NCBI RefSeq assembly: GCF_000308835.1
Contig: NZ_BAGN01000219.1
Span: 30,836 to 94,835 of the forward strand
DNA length: 64,000 nucleotides
Direction: 5' to 3'
Source: Nocardia vinacea NBRC 16497
GTDB lineage: Bacteria > Actinomycetota > Actinomycetes > Mycobacteriales > Mycobacteriaceae
Both the position numbers and the translations under genes were made by a program. How positions within the stretch are numbered: position 1 is the first letter of the stretch; every line of letters begins with the position of its first letter. Below, piece by piece: positions 32,904-41,797 of this stretch. The notes under the pieces were generated by a model. The model saw only the letters and a list, made by a program, of their open reading frames with translations, searched no databases and was not told the origin of the DNA.

Positions 32904-33695
32904 CTAAACCACGTCGACCCGAACCCCCGCCGCCCGAATCGTCGCCACCGCAGCCGGATCCGCGTCCGAATCCGTCACCAGGACATCCACCTGCTCGATC
33001 CCGCAGATCCGAGCCAGCGCCGAGCGCTCCAACTTGTCCGCGGTGGCGACGACCATCACCTGCCCGGACCGCCGCACCATCTCGGTTGTCACCCCCGCTT
33101 CGTCAATGTGCCGACATTGCGCGCCACCCTCGGCGGAAATCGCATTCACTCCGAGAATCAGTGCATCCAAACGCAATTCGGCCAACGCCCGCTCGGCAAG
33201 CGGCCCATGCAGCTCATAGGATTCCCGCCGCGCCACCCCGCCCAGCACGATCGTGCGCATATGTGGCCGCAGCACCATCTCACCCGCGATATTGAGCGCG
33301 TTGGTAACGATGGTCAGTTGGTCGCCAGTAGCATTCGCCAAATCTGTCCGTCCGGCCAATGCCCGCGCCACGGCGGTCGTGGTTGTGCCACCGTTCATTC
33401 CGACTACCGTGCTCGGTTCGATAAGTCCTGCAGCATGTTCCGCGATCCGCTGCTTCGGCTCATCCGCAGCCTGCCGGTAGCGCGCAGGCAGATCGTAGGC
33501 GACCGAAGTCGCGACCACACCACCATGCGTCCTGGTCGCCAACTGCTGTTCGGCGAGTGCGGTGAAATCGCGGCGCACCGTCGCCGGGGAAACCCCCAGG
33601 CGTTCGGCGGCTTCTTCTACCGAGAGCCGCCCGGTCTCGGCGAGCAGTTCCAGCAGTCGGTTCCATCGCTGCGGCCGGTCAGTCGGTCCGGTCAT
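32904..33695 (-). CDS. DeoR-family transcriptional regulator
   Basis: A 263-residue sugar-pathway repressor. The N-terminal winged HTH contains LSVEEAAERLGVSPATVRRDFTAL (split by the family DeoR signature), and the effector domain has MNGGTTTTAVARAL and LTIVTNALNIA, the phosphosugar-binding loops. GVNAISAEGG and VATADKLERSALARI close it. DeoR/AgaR proteins respond to phosphorylated sugars, so the amino-sugar locus at 36.5-44.7 kb is the natural target, although four unrelated genes intervene. ATG 33695 starts at the first family-conserved residues. Confidence 0.9.
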   Translation of the reverse strand: MTGPTDRPQRWNRLLELLAETGRLSVEEAAERLGVSPATVRRDFTALAEQQLATRTHGGVVATSVAYDLPARYRQAADEPKQRIAEHAAGLIEPSTVVGMNGGTTTTAVARALAGRTDLANATGDQLTIVTNALNIAGEMVLRPHMRTIVLGGVARRESYELHGPLAERALAELRLDALILGVNAISAEGGAQCRHIDEAGVTTEMVRRSGQVMVVATADKLERSALARICGIEQVDVLVTDSDADPAAVATIRAAGVRVDVV

Positions 33696-33815
33696 TTCAT
33701 ATCTTCCCGCCCACACGGACGACCTGCCGTTTTTCCATGCACGCGAACAATCTGACCACACGCACGTGCGGACGGTAGAGATTCGGCCGCCGTATTGCCA
33801 AGCCGGACATCTTTA

Positions 33816-34382
33816 TCACCGCGCCCGCAGCCCATCGAGCACAAGCTCGACCACCCGACGGACCGCCTCCGGATACGACTCACCGGCCCGGGTATAGATC
33901 TGCACGGTCATCAGCGCGGCCACCTCCCCGGGCTCGATATCGATGCGCATGGCACCGGCCGCCTGCGCCTCCCTGGTCATCTGCGAGACCAGCTCGACAA
34001 TCCGCCCCCGCACCTCGCGCAACCGCGGATCGGCCTGAATCTCGGCATGCAGATTCGGCTCGATCGCCGATGCCAGCGCACCGACCCGCCGCTGCGCACA
34101 TTCGTGCAGAAACCGCGAAAGCGCAGGCCACGCAGCATCCTCCTGTTCCGATGCGGTCGCCGCCAACTGAGCCAGATCCGCGAGGTAGGACTGGGCGGTC
34201 TCCGCGATCAACGCATCCCGATCCGGGAAGTGCCGATACAGCGTGCCGACACCCACCCCCGCCCGATCCGCTATCTCCTTCATCGGCACGTCGACGCCGC
34301 GCTCGCGGAACGTCAGCAGGGTCGCGGCAATGATCTGATCGCGGTTGTTCCTGGCATCCGCCCTCTTCAGACCGGTCGTCAT
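33816..34382 (-). CDS. TetR-family regulator next to the flavin monooxygenase
   Basis: A 188-residue repressor. The HTH is MKEIADRAGVGVGTLYRHFPDRDAL (about residues 35-60, within a TetR_N domain starting DQIIAATLLTFRERG); the C-terminal ligand domain is variable. It is divergent from the flavin monooxygenase gene across a 95-base gap that holds matching inverted arms CTAAGTGGACGAA. It probably represses both itself and the monooxygenase until a small aromatic or drug-like ligand binds. Confidence 0.9.
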   Translation of the reverse strand: MTTGLKRADARNNRDQIIAATLLTFRERGVDVPMKEIADRAGVGVGTLYRHFPDRDALIAETAQSYLADLAQLAATASEQEDAAWPALSRFLHECAQRRVGALASAIEPNLHAEIQADPRLREVRGRIVELVSQMTREAQAAGAMRIDIEPGEVAALMTVQIYTRAGESYPEAVRRVVELVLDGLRAR

Positions 34383-34396
34383 GCGCACCTCCAAGA

Positions 34397-34462
34397 CTAA
34401 GTGGACGAAATCCTTCCGCTTACTGTACTCTTTCACTAACCGGACGAAATTCGTCCACTTAG
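34397..34462. promoter_or_regulatory. Inverted-repeat operator between TetR and monooxygenase genes
   Basis: Two copies of CTAAGTGGACGAA face each other at 34397-34409 and 34450-34462. The right one is part of a perfect palindrome GGACGAAATTCGTCC (34442-34456). Placement around both promoters suits binding by the divergent TetR protein. Confidence 0.75.
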
Positions 34463-34477
34463 CCGAGAGGTGTTGCC

Positions 34478-35626
34478 ATGAACAAGACGGTTCTGATTTC
34501 GGGCGCGGGCGTCGGCGGCTCGCCCCTGGCGTACTGGCTGGCCGAGCGCGGCCTCCAGGTCACGGTGGTCGAGCGGGCGGCGGGACAACGCTCCAGCGGA
34601 AACCCGGTCGACGTAAAAGGACCCGCGATCGACGTGGTCGAGCGCATGGGCATCATGCCGCGGCTGCGCGCCGCGAATTCCGCCGTGTCCCACATGAATT
34701 TCGTCAATGCGAGCGGCCGGCGCGTCGCCCGGGTCGACCTGAAGGCGTTCCAGGGATCGGCGGGCGAGCGCGAGGTCGAGGTCCCCCGCGCCGATCTCGC
34801 CGCAATCCTGCTCGACGCGAGCCGCGACAAAGCCGAATTCCTTTGGGGCGACACAGTTGCCGGCCTGACCCAGCACGCCGAGGGCGTCGACGTCACCTTC
34901 GAACACGCCCAACCCCGCCGCTTCGACTTCGTAATCGGTGCGGACGGCCTGCATTCGGTGGTGCGCCGCTTGACCTTCGGCGACGAATCCGAATTCGTCC
35001 GGCATATGGGCATCTACATCGCCACCATCCGGCTCGATGAAGCATTCGGCAGCGACCGCGAAGTTCTCATCTACAACACACCTGGACGGGCACTGTCGGT
35101 GCACCCGACGAAGGGGCGCGCCCTCGCGGCATTCATGTTCCGGCACAAGGGCGTACCCGGTTTCGACCACCGCGATACCGAACTGCACAAGCGCCTGGTC
35201 ATCGAGGCCTTCACCGATCAGGGCTGGCGGGTTCCCGAATTGCTGGACCGCGTTCGCGACACCGACGACCTGTTCTTCGACTCCGTCAGCAAAGGCGAGC
35301 TGCCGCGCTGGTCGGACGGACGCATCGCACTGCTCGGCGACGCCGCATCCTGCGTCTCACTGTTCGGCGACGGCTCCACCCTCGCGATCGCCGGTGCGTA
35401 CACGTTGGCGGAGGAACTGGCAGCCACACCCGAGGACCACCAGGGCGCATTCCAGCGCTACGAGACCCGGCACCGGGTACTGGTCGATCCCAAACTCGAT
35501 GGGGTGACTACCGCGGCGGCGATGCTCATTCCGGCGACGAAGGCCGGAATTGCACTGCGCAATACCGCAACTCGGCTCCTTCCGGCTGTCACGGCCATTC
35601 GCAACCGGGCCCGGCACGCCGCTTGA
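34478..35626 (+). CDS. FAD-dependent monooxygenase (PHBH/TetX-like)
   Basis: A 382-residue class A flavoprotein hydroxylase. It has the N-terminal dinucleotide motif GAGVGGSPLAYWLAERG, the second FAD motif FDFVIGADGLHSVVR (DG motif, about 150-165) and GRIALLGDAASCVSLFGDGS (GD motif, about residue 285). The type includes aromatic hydroxylases and antibiotic-inactivating TetX-like enzymes; the substrate cannot be told. ATG 34478 has GAGAGG ten bases upstream. It is controlled by the adjacent TetR gene through the palindromes in the gap, which is the usual layout for inducible detoxification. Confidence 0.88.
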   Translation: MNKTVLISGAGVGGSPLAYWLAERGLQVTVVERAAGQRSSGNPVDVKGPAIDVVERMGIMPRLRAANSAVSHMNFVNASGRRVARVDLKAFQGSAGEREVEVPRADLAAILLDASRDKAEFLWGDTVAGLTQHAEGVDVTFEHAQPRRFDFVIGADGLHSVVRRLTFGDESEFVRHMGIYIATIRLDEAFGSDREVLIYNTPGRALSVHPTKGRALAAFMFRHKGVPGFDHRDTELHKRLVIEAFTDQGWRVPELLDRVRDTDDLFFDSVSKGELPRWSDGRIALLGDAASCVSLFGDGSTLAIAGAYTLAEELAATPEDHQGAFQRYETRHRVLVDPKLDGVTTAAAMLIPATKAGIALRNTATRLLPAVTAIRNRARHAA

Positions 35627-35646
35627 AGGTCAGGCCGATCCCACCG

Positions 35647-36300
35647 TCAATTCAACGCAAGCCCGGAATTCACGAAGTACGCGATCTCCTCGCATATTTC
35701 ATCGAGTGACACCTCGGTATCGGGATGGGTGGTCCGCACCAACTCCTGGGCCAGCGAATTCACCGCGCCGATCACCGCGAGCGCGAACAGATCGAACCGG
35801 CGCGCCTTGGTCTCGCCGCGCTCGACGGCCCGCTCCGCCTCGCTGATCAGCAGCGATGAGAGCAGGCGGCGCTGCTGCCTGCGCCAATCCTCCACGGCCG
35901 AACTGACGCCGACCACTTCGACGTAACACACCCGCGCCGACCGATGATCGGCGCAGGTCACCTCGAGGTAGGCCCGGAAACTGTCCACGACCCGCATCGA
36001 AAGCGGTTGGCCCGCAGTCTTCGACATACTTTCCAGTGCTCGTTCGACCGCATGCGAGGTAATGCGATTGACCAGCGCGATCAACAATGCCTCGCGACTG
36101 CCCATATCTTCGTAGAAACTACGGGTGGAAACATTCGCGACGGCACACAGCCGTTCGATCGAGGTGGCCGCATAGCCCTGGGTGCCGAATAATTCCAACG
36201 CGGCGTCGATGAGTCGCGCCTGCCGCTGGGCTACCCGCTGCTGCTTGGACAGCCCGCCGTAACTGCGGCCCTCCTTGGGTTCGTCATCCTGTCGTGCCAC
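35647..36300 (-). CDS. TetR-family regulator
   Basis: A 217-residue protein with a TetR_N HTH (LIDAALELFGTQGYAATSIERLCAVANVSTRSFYEDM, split over about 30-65). The C-terminal domain has VSLDEICEEIAYFVNSGLA. The first codon is GTG at 36300. It converges with the monooxygenase gene and has no divergent partner: the 177 bases upstream, up to the sugar permease, hold no gene I can support. Its target is unknown. Confidence 0.85.
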   Translation of the reverse strand: MARQDDEPKEGRSYGGLSKQQRVAQRQARLIDAALELFGTQGYAATSIERLCAVANVSTRSFYEDMGSREALLIALVNRITSHAVERALESMSKTAGQPLSMRVVDSFRAYLEVTCADHRSARVCYVEVVGVSSAVEDWRRQQRRLLSSLLISEAERAVERGETKARRFDLFALAVIGAVNSLAQELVRTTHPDTEVSLDEICEEIAYFVNSGLALN

Positions 36301-36477
36301 GGATTCGATGCTACCGGCCGGAAGCGCCTACCCCGGGGCACGGACATCCGGATGACCGCTACTTCTGTGCGCGGACGGCCTGCCCGGACCAACGCTTGTG
36401 CCAAGGGCGGCAACAGTTCCGAGAACGCCTGCGCGAAGCCGGCGGGGGCACAAGGCCACCCGCCGCCTCTCGGACGA

Positions 36478-37383
36478 TTACTTCACGCTGCCCGCGGTAA
36501 GCCCCGCAACCAGGCGCTTCTCGATGAACGCGAACAGGATGACCACCGGAACGATGCCCACCGTGGAGATCGCGAAGACGTACTGCCACGCCGTGTCGTA
36601 CTGCCCGACGAATTTGGTCAGCGCTACCGACAGCGGCTGGTTTTCCGGCGTGGTCAGCACCACCAGGCTCGCCGCGAATTCGTTCCAGCAGGCCACCACC
36701 ACGAAAATCGTCGCGGTGACGATGCCCGGCCACACCAGCGGCAGACTCACCCGGATCAGGATCTGCCAGCGACTCAGTCCATCGAGCTGCGCGGCCTCCT
36801 CGATCTCCACCGGAACGGCGGCGAAGAAGCTGTGCAGGATCCACACCGCGAACGACAGGTTGAACGCGGCGTTGACCAGGATCATGGCCAGCCAGGTGTC
36901 GTTGATACCGAGGGTGAAGAACTCCCGGATCAGGCCGGTCACCAGTACCGTCGGCTGCAACATCTGGGTGACCAGCACCAGTGCGAGGAATACCGCGCGT
37001 CCCGGAAACTTGTGCCGCGCCGTGTAATACGCGGCCGGGATGGCCACCACGAGCACCAGTAGTGTGGCGCAGACCGAGATGATGATCGTGCTCACCAAGT
37101 TGTACGGCAGCGGCGTCTCCGGGGTATCCCACATGGTGGAGTAGTTGTCCGGATGCCAGGTCTCGGGCAGATACGTCGGCGGGATGCGCAGGATTTCGGC
37201 GCGGCTCTTCAGCGAGCCGAGCACCATCACCACGAACGGGGTCAGGAAGATGACGGCAAGCACCACCCCGACCGCGGTCAGTTCCCACCGCCGCCGCCGA
37301 GATCGGCCGGTCGGGACCTCGGCAACCGTTGCGTCCGGCGGGATTTCCACACCCGCGATGTGAATGTCGGCCTGTGTCGTCAT
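36478..37383 (-). CDS. Carbohydrate ABC permease (MalG type)
   Basis: A 301-residue membrane protein with six helices. The EAA loop reads EIEEAAQLDGLSRWQILIRVSLPLVWPG (about 205-230). A cytoplasmic N-terminus of about 35 residues precedes the first helix (GVVLAVIFLTPFVVMVLGSL). The ATG overlaps the stop of the partner permease (ATGA). It ends the binding protein-permease-permease operon, which has no ATPase gene; in actinobacteria a shared MsiK-type ATPase encoded elsewhere usually energises such importers. Confidence 0.9.
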   Translation of the reverse strand: MTTQADIHIAGVEIPPDATVAEVPTGRSRRRRWELTAVGVVLAVIFLTPFVVMVLGSLKSRAEILRIPPTYLPETWHPDNYSTMWDTPETPLPYNLVSTIIISVCATLLVLVVAIPAAYYTARHKFPGRAVFLALVLVTQMLQPTVLVTGLIREFFTLGINDTWLAMILVNAAFNLSFAVWILHSFFAAVPVEIEEAAQLDGLSRWQILIRVSLPLVWPGIVTATIFVVVACWNEFAASLVVLTTPENQPLSVALTKFVGQYDTAWQYVFAISTVGIVPVVILFAFIEKRLVAGLTAGSVK

Positions 37384-38288
37384 GCGTCCACCTGCTGGGT
37401 CGGCTTGATGACCTTCACATAGATCGCGATGATGACCACGATCAGCGCGAAGTTGAGCACGCTCATGGCGGCGGCGGTGTCGAGCTGTTGGTTCTGCCGA
37501 ATCAGCTTGAACGTCAACGTCGTCGTCGTATCCGCACCGAAGCCCGCGATACTGCCGGTGATCACCTGCAGAATGGGCAGCGAGTTGAACACATTGATGA
37601 TGTTGATGATCGTCGCCACCGCGATCGCCGGACGCAGTTGCGGCAGTGTGAGATACCGATAGCGCTGCCACGCACTGGCGCCGTCGACCCGGCCCGCCTC
37701 ATCGATCTCGGCCGGAATCGATTGCAGCCCAGCCAGAATCGTGTAGGTGGTGAACGGGATCGAGACGAAGACCGCTACGCCGATCGCCACCAGGAAGGCG
37801 GGCGTCGGCTGTTTGGTGAAGCCGTAGCCCCGGTCCAGCAGCCCGATATCGACCAGGAACCGGTTGGCGATGCCGACATCGGGATCGAGCATGTAATAGA
37901 AGATGGTCGTCGTCATCACGACCGAGGCCGCCCACGGCACCAGGATCGCCATACGCACCGCGGTGCGTCCCGGGAAATCCTTGTTGAGGAACTGCGCCAG
38001 CCCCGCCGAGAGCACCAGGGTGATCAGCACGACGCTGACCACCCAGACCACGGTATGCGCCAATACCGATCCCAATTCGCTGATATCGAACAGGTTTCGG
38101 TAGTTGGCCAGTCCGGCGGGACCGCGGTCCTGGCCGTAGGCGCTCAGGTCCCGGGTGCTGGTCCAGACCATATAGCCGACCGGGAACGCGACGATGGCCG
38201 CGATCAGCACCAGGGACGGCCCGATCCAGGGGGCGGCCCGCAGTGTCGAATTCTTCCCTGAAAGTACCCGGGTTCCTGTGGATCCCAC
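37380..38288 (-). CDS. Carbohydrate ABC permease (MalF type)
   Basis: A 302-residue permease. The EAA loop is EIDEAGRVDGASAWQRYRYLTLPQLRPA, and helices start at IGPSLVLIAAIVAFPVGYMVW. I prefer the GTG at 38288, one base after the binding-protein stop, with GGAAG upstream; the frame is open further but runs inside the preceding gene. It pairs with the MalG-type permease and the lipoprotein to form the amino-sugar importer. Confidence 0.9.
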   Translation of the reverse strand: MGSTGTRVLSGKNSTLRAAPWIGPSLVLIAAIVAFPVGYMVWTSTRDLSAYGQDRGPAGLANYRNLFDISELGSVLAHTVVWVVSVVLITLVLSAGLAQFLNKDFPGRTAVRMAILVPWAASVVMTTTIFYYMLDPDVGIANRFLVDIGLLDRGYGFTKQPTPAFLVAIGVAVFVSIPFTTYTILAGLQSIPAEIDEAGRVDGASAWQRYRYLTLPQLRPAIAVATIINIINVFNSLPILQVITGSIAGFGADTTTTLTFKLIRQNQQLDTAAAMSVLNFALIVVIIAIYVKVIKPTQQVDA

Positions 38289-38289
38289 G

Positions 38290-39540
38290 CTATTTCGCTG
38301 CTTCCTGAATCCGCTGCAACACCTGAGCCGGGTCAGCACCCTGCGCGATGGTGCCCATCTGCTGATGCATGGCACCCTGCGCCGCAGCCCATTTCGGGTT
38401 ATTGCTCGGGTAGAACTTGGCCACCGGCAGGGTCGACGCGAAGGCCTTGGTCACCGGGTCGTCGGCGAGCACCGCGGTGGCACTGGTCGTGATCGGGATG
38501 AAGTGCTCGTTCTTGACGAAGTTCGAGTACACATTCGCCGAGTAGAAGAAGTCGAGGAACTTCTTGATCGTCTCGGCCTTCGTGCCGTCCTTCTTGAACG
38601 CCATCAGGTGATCGGCCACGCCCAGCGTGACGGGCGCACCGTCCTTGGTCGGCGAGGGCGCGGTGGCGTACTTCAGACCCGGATTCTTATCGGCGATCTG
38701 CGCGATGGTGGGCGGCAGCCCCTCGATCATCCCGATCTTGCCCTGGATAAAGGAGTTGATGACGTCCTTGCGGTTGGTCGCACCCGGATTCGGCTGGGTG
38801 ACACCGGCATCGAAGATCTCCCGCATGGCCTTGACCCCCTCCAGGTTCTGCGGGGTATCCACGGTGATCTTGTCGCCATCGGACCAGTTGCCGCCCGCGC
38901 CGAAGGTCCACAGCGACGTCTCGGCCTGCGATTCCTCACTGCCCAGCGGCAGACCGTAGCCGGAAACACCGCCGCCGAGCGCCTGGATCTTCTTGGCGGC
39001 ATCGGTCAGCTCGGCCCAGGTCTTGGGCGGTGTGGTCACCCCGGCCTTCGCGAAGAGGTCGGTGTTGTAGAACAGGGTCCGCGTGGAGGCGAACAGCGGC
39101 ATCGCATACTGCGTGCCGTTCAGCGAGGCGTTCTTGGCGAAGCCGGGCTGCACGTCCGACAGCACATTCGGGGAGACGACCTCGGATACCGGATAGAGCA
39201 TGCCGTCACCGGCGAAGCTGGCATAGGCGTCGATATTCAGCAGATCCGGGGTGGTGGACTTGGACTGCAGTTTGGTCTTCACCACATCGTTGATCGACTC
39301 CCAGGATTCCATCTGCAGGTTGACCTTGTAGTCCGGGTTCTGCTTCTGGAAGTCGTCGATGATGCGGTCCCACAGAGCCTTGGTGCCATTGGCACCGTCG
39401 CTGTAGGTGGGAGCCAGGAAGTTGATCGTCTTATCGGAGTCGGCCGAATCCTTCGAGCCGAAACCACAGGATGAGACGGCGAGCGCGAGGCCGGTGACCA
39501 GCGCGATCCCCGCGAGGACGCCGTGGAGGGGTCTTTTCAC
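38290..39540 (-). CDS. Sugar ABC substrate-binding lipoprotein
   Basis: A 416-residue family 1 extracellular binding protein. The signal peptide ends in a lipobox AVSSC (Cys25). The mature region follows the MalE-like plan (INFLAPTYSDGANGTKALWDRIIDDF split at the N-terminus, then PDLLNIDAYASFAGDGMLYPV and YAMPLFASTRTLFYNTDLF). It is the first gene of the transporter operon and diverges from the SIS-domain gene of the amino-sugar pathway, so the ligand is most likely an amino sugar or an oligosaccharide containing one. Confidence 0.9.
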   Translation of the reverse strand: MKRPLHGVLAGIALVTGLALAVSSCGFGSKDSADSDKTINFLAPTYSDGANGTKALWDRIIDDFQKQNPDYKVNLQMESWESINDVVKTKLQSKSTTPDLLNIDAYASFAGDGMLYPVSEVVSPNVLSDVQPGFAKNASLNGTQYAMPLFASTRTLFYNTDLFAKAGVTTPPKTWAELTDAAKKIQALGGGVSGYGLPLGSEESQAETSLWTFGAGGNWSDGDKITVDTPQNLEGVKAMREIFDAGVTQPNPGATNRKDVINSFIQGKIGMIEGLPPTIAQIADKNPGLKYATAPSPTKDGAPVTLGVADHLMAFKKDGTKAETIKKFLDFFYSANVYSNFVKNEHFIPITTSATAVLADDPVTKAFASTLPVAKFYPSNNPKWAAAQGAMHQQMGTIAQGADPAQVLQRIQEAAK

Positions 39541-39613
39541 GAGCAGAACCTTTCAAATTTTCGCTCCGGGCGCTACCGCACCGCCGATGATGGAGCGAAC
39601 GAATCGACTGACC

Positions 39614-39681
39614 AACAATCTAGACCCAATAGTGATCATATGTGACTGATTCGCTCGTAAATTTGACATGAACGATCACAT
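39614..39681. promoter_or_regulatory. Divergent control region of the amino-sugar locus
   Basis: The 158-base AT-richer gap between the transporter and catabolic operons holds AGTGATCATATGTGACT (39631-39647) and GATCACAT (39674-39681), opposed copies of a GTGATC core. They are candidate sites for the DeoR regulator at 32.9 kb. A CTAGACC near 39620 loosely resembles a GntR/DasR site but is incomplete. Confidence 0.45.
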
Positions 39682-39698
39682 GGGTTGATTCTGTTGGT

Positions 39699-40613
39699 GT
39701 GCCGATCTCCGCTCACCCCACCCCCGTGACTCATCTGGCCGTCGAAGTCGCCACCCAGCCGGACGACTGGGTTCGCGCCGAGACCACCGCCGCCGAATAC
39801 CGCGCCGTGTTGCCCCAACCAGGCGAGCGCGTCGCAGTCATCGGCTGCGGCACTTCCCTGTTCATGTCCCGTGCCATCGCGTCACTGCGCGAGGGCTCGG
39901 GACAGGGCATTACCGACGCCTGGCCCGCCGGCGAGGTCCGCGCCGGTCGCGATTACGACCGCTACCTGGTCATCTGCCGCTCCGGCACAACCACCGAGGT
40001 GGTCGATGCCATGCGCGCGATTCCGACACACATGCCGCGCACCGTCATCTGCAGTAGTCCGGGCACCCCGGTGCTCGACCTGGGCGATCCGATCCTGATC
40101 GACGAGGTCGACGAGCAGTCGGTGGTGCAGACCCGTTTCGCCACCACCGCGCTGGCGATTCTGCGCTGGCATCTCGGCGAGGATCTGCGTCCGGCCATCG
40201 AGCAGGCCAGGGCCGTACTCGCCGAGGATCCGGCTACGGCACTGGCCGATGTACGTCGTGCCGAGCAGATCAGCTTCGTCGGTATGGGTTTCGCGGCCGC
40301 GATCGCCGAGGAGGCGGGGCTCAAGCTGCGCGAATCCTGCCAGTCCTGGACCGAGTCGTATCTGCAGACCGAATACCGACACGGACCGATCAGCATCTCC
40401 ACCCCCGGCCGCGCCGTCTGGGCCTTCGGCCCTCTGGTCCCCGATTTCGCGGCCGATGTAGCCGTCACCGGGGCGCACTTCGAACATCGCGATATCGATC
40501 CGATGGCCGATCTGTTGCGAGTGCACCAGCTCTGTGTGCTGCGCGCCGCCGACCAAGGGCTCGACCCGGATCATCCGCGCAACCTCAACCGTTCCGTCGT
40601 TCTGGATCGGTGA
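39699..40613 (+). CDS. SIS-domain amino-sugar phosphate isomerase/deaminase (AgaS-like)
   Basis: A 304-residue protein with two SIS domains, as in the isomerase half of GlmS and in AgaS. The first has VAVIGCGTSLFMSRAIASL and VICRSGTTTEVVDAM; the second has ISFVGMGFAAAIAEEAGLKLRESC and TEYRHGP. AgaS deaminates galactosamine-6-phosphate to tagatose-6-phosphate, which fits the PfkB kinase and class II aldolase downstream. GTG 39699 has no clear ribosome site and may be leaderless; GTG 39726 is an alternative. It is the first gene of the six-step catabolic operon. Confidence 0.85.
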   Translation: MPISAHPTPVTHLAVEVATQPDDWVRAETTAAEYRAVLPQPGERVAVIGCGTSLFMSRAIASLREGSGQGITDAWPAGEVRAGRDYDRYLVICRSGTTTEVVDAMRAIPTHMPRTVICSSPGTPVLDLGDPILIDEVDEQSVVQTRFATTALAILRWHLGEDLRPAIEQARAVLAEDPATALADVRRAEQISFVGMGFAAAIAEEAGLKLRESCQSWTESYLQTEYRHGPISISTPGRAVWAFGPLVPDFAADVAVTGAHFEHRDIDPMADLLRVHQLCVLRAADQGLDPDHPRNLNRSVVLDR

Positions 40614-40643
40614 GCGGTCGCTACCAGGAACTACTGTGCGGAT

Positions 40644-41672
40644 ATGGGAACGGAACAGCCCCCGACCACCGTGCACCGCGACGATCTCGCGGACCGCACG
40701 GGCGTGGGCAGGGGATGGCAGGGAGGCGGAGCCGAACAGCAACCGGTCACGGCGTTGACCGATGATCTGCTGGTGCTCGGCCTCGATGTCGGCGGCACCA
40801 CGATGAAGGGTGAGGTCACCGATGCCGCGGGCACGGTGCTCGCCTCGGGTGTGGTGGCCACGCCGCAGGGCGAGGCGGCCTTCGAAACCATGGGGGCACT
40901 CGGCGATCAGTTGCTGGCAGAGTTGACAGATGACCAGCGCGATCGCGTCGCGCGCGCGGCGGTACTGCTGCCGGGCATTGTCGATCCGGTCCGTTCGATC
41001 GCGGTATTCAGCAGCAATGTCGGATGGCGCGATGTGCACATCGGCGATCGGTTCACCGATCGCTGGGGTACGCCGGTGCTGATCGAGCACGATGTCGCGG
41101 CGGCGGGCTGGGCCGAATGGCGGTTCGGCGCCGGGCGCGGCCACGACGACGTCTGCGTGGTCATTCTGGGCACCGGCATCAGCGGCACTCTTTCCGTCGG
41201 TGGCCGTTTGATGCGCAGCGCGTACGGGCAGACCGGCGAATACGGGCACATCCCGGTGCGGCACGCCGACGGATTGCGCTGCCCCTGCGGCAATATCGGC
41301 TGCGTGGAGACCGTGGCGTCGGGCGCGGCCATCGCCCGCGCTTACGCGAAGCGAACCGGTCACGAAACAGCAAGCGCGGCCGATGTTTTCGCGATACTGG
41401 AGACCGATCCCGACGCCAAAGCCGTGGTCGCCGAAGCGATCAGCGCGCTTGCCGACGGACTGCTCGGCCTCATCCATGCGGCCTGTCCCGAATTGATCAT
41501 TCTCGGCGGCGGTCTGGCCGGGGCCGGACCCGCGCTGACCGAACCCCTGCACCACACCATTGCCGAACGCCTGCGCGTGGTGCCCGCGCCGCGGGTTGTG
41601 CTCGGCGAGTTCGGTGCCCGCGCGGGGCTCATGGGTGCGGCACTGTTCGCCAGACAGGGAGCGCTCACATGA
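40644..41672 (+). CDS. ROK-family sugar kinase
   Basis: A 342-residue kinase, probably phosphorylating GlcNAc or GalNAc taken up by the adjacent importer. The ATP motif is LGLDVGGTTMKGE (near residue 48), the catalytic region IEHDVAAAGWAEWRFGAG, and the ROK zinc motif CPCGNIGCVE. The first 40 residues are not conserved and look disordered, so the true start may lie further in than ATG 40644. The stop overlaps the start of a 42-codon frame that leads into nagA. Confidence 0.88.
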   Translation: MGTEQPPTTVHRDDLADRTGVGRGWQGGGAEQQPVTALTDDLLVLGLDVGGTTMKGEVTDAAGTVLASGVVATPQGEAAFETMGALGDQLLAELTDDQRDRVARAAVLLPGIVDPVRSIAVFSSNVGWRDVHIGDRFTDRWGTPVLIEHDVAAAGWAEWRFGAGRGHDDVCVVILGTGISGTLSVGGRLMRSAYGQTGEYGHIPVRHADGLRCPCGNIGCVETVASGAAIARAYAKRTGHETASAADVFAILETDPDAKAVVAEAISALADGLLGLIHAACPELIILGGGLAGAGPALTEPLHHTIAERLRVVPAPRVVLGEFGARAGLMGAALFARQGALT

Positions 41673-41797
41673 CTCGCGTCGAGACGAGTGCAGGTCCAGC
41701 GCGTCGATTGCGGCGCATCCAGCCGATGGGCTCGGTCGCACGATACGAAATGCGGATCGGCGAGATGGCGCAGACCCATGCAGGGTTGCCCGCATGA
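41669..41797 (+). CDS. Possible micro-ORF coupling the ROK kinase gene to nagA
   Basis: A 42-codon frame whose ATG overlaps the kinase stop (ATGA, 41669-41672) and whose TGA overlaps the nagA ATG (ATGA, 41794-41797). It fills the 121-base gap exactly. The peptide is basic, with no known domain. Overlap at both ends suggests ribosome hand-over across the gap; whether the peptide itself matters is unknown. Confidence 0.4.
   Translation: MTRVETSAGPARRLRRIQPMGSVARYEMRIGEMAQTHAGLPA

Noticed and set aside
39610..39630. DasR/NagR-type site around CTAGACC in the amino-sugar control region
   Set aside because: Only one half resembles the consensus, and no GntR gene of that type is present. The DeoR protein is the better candidate.
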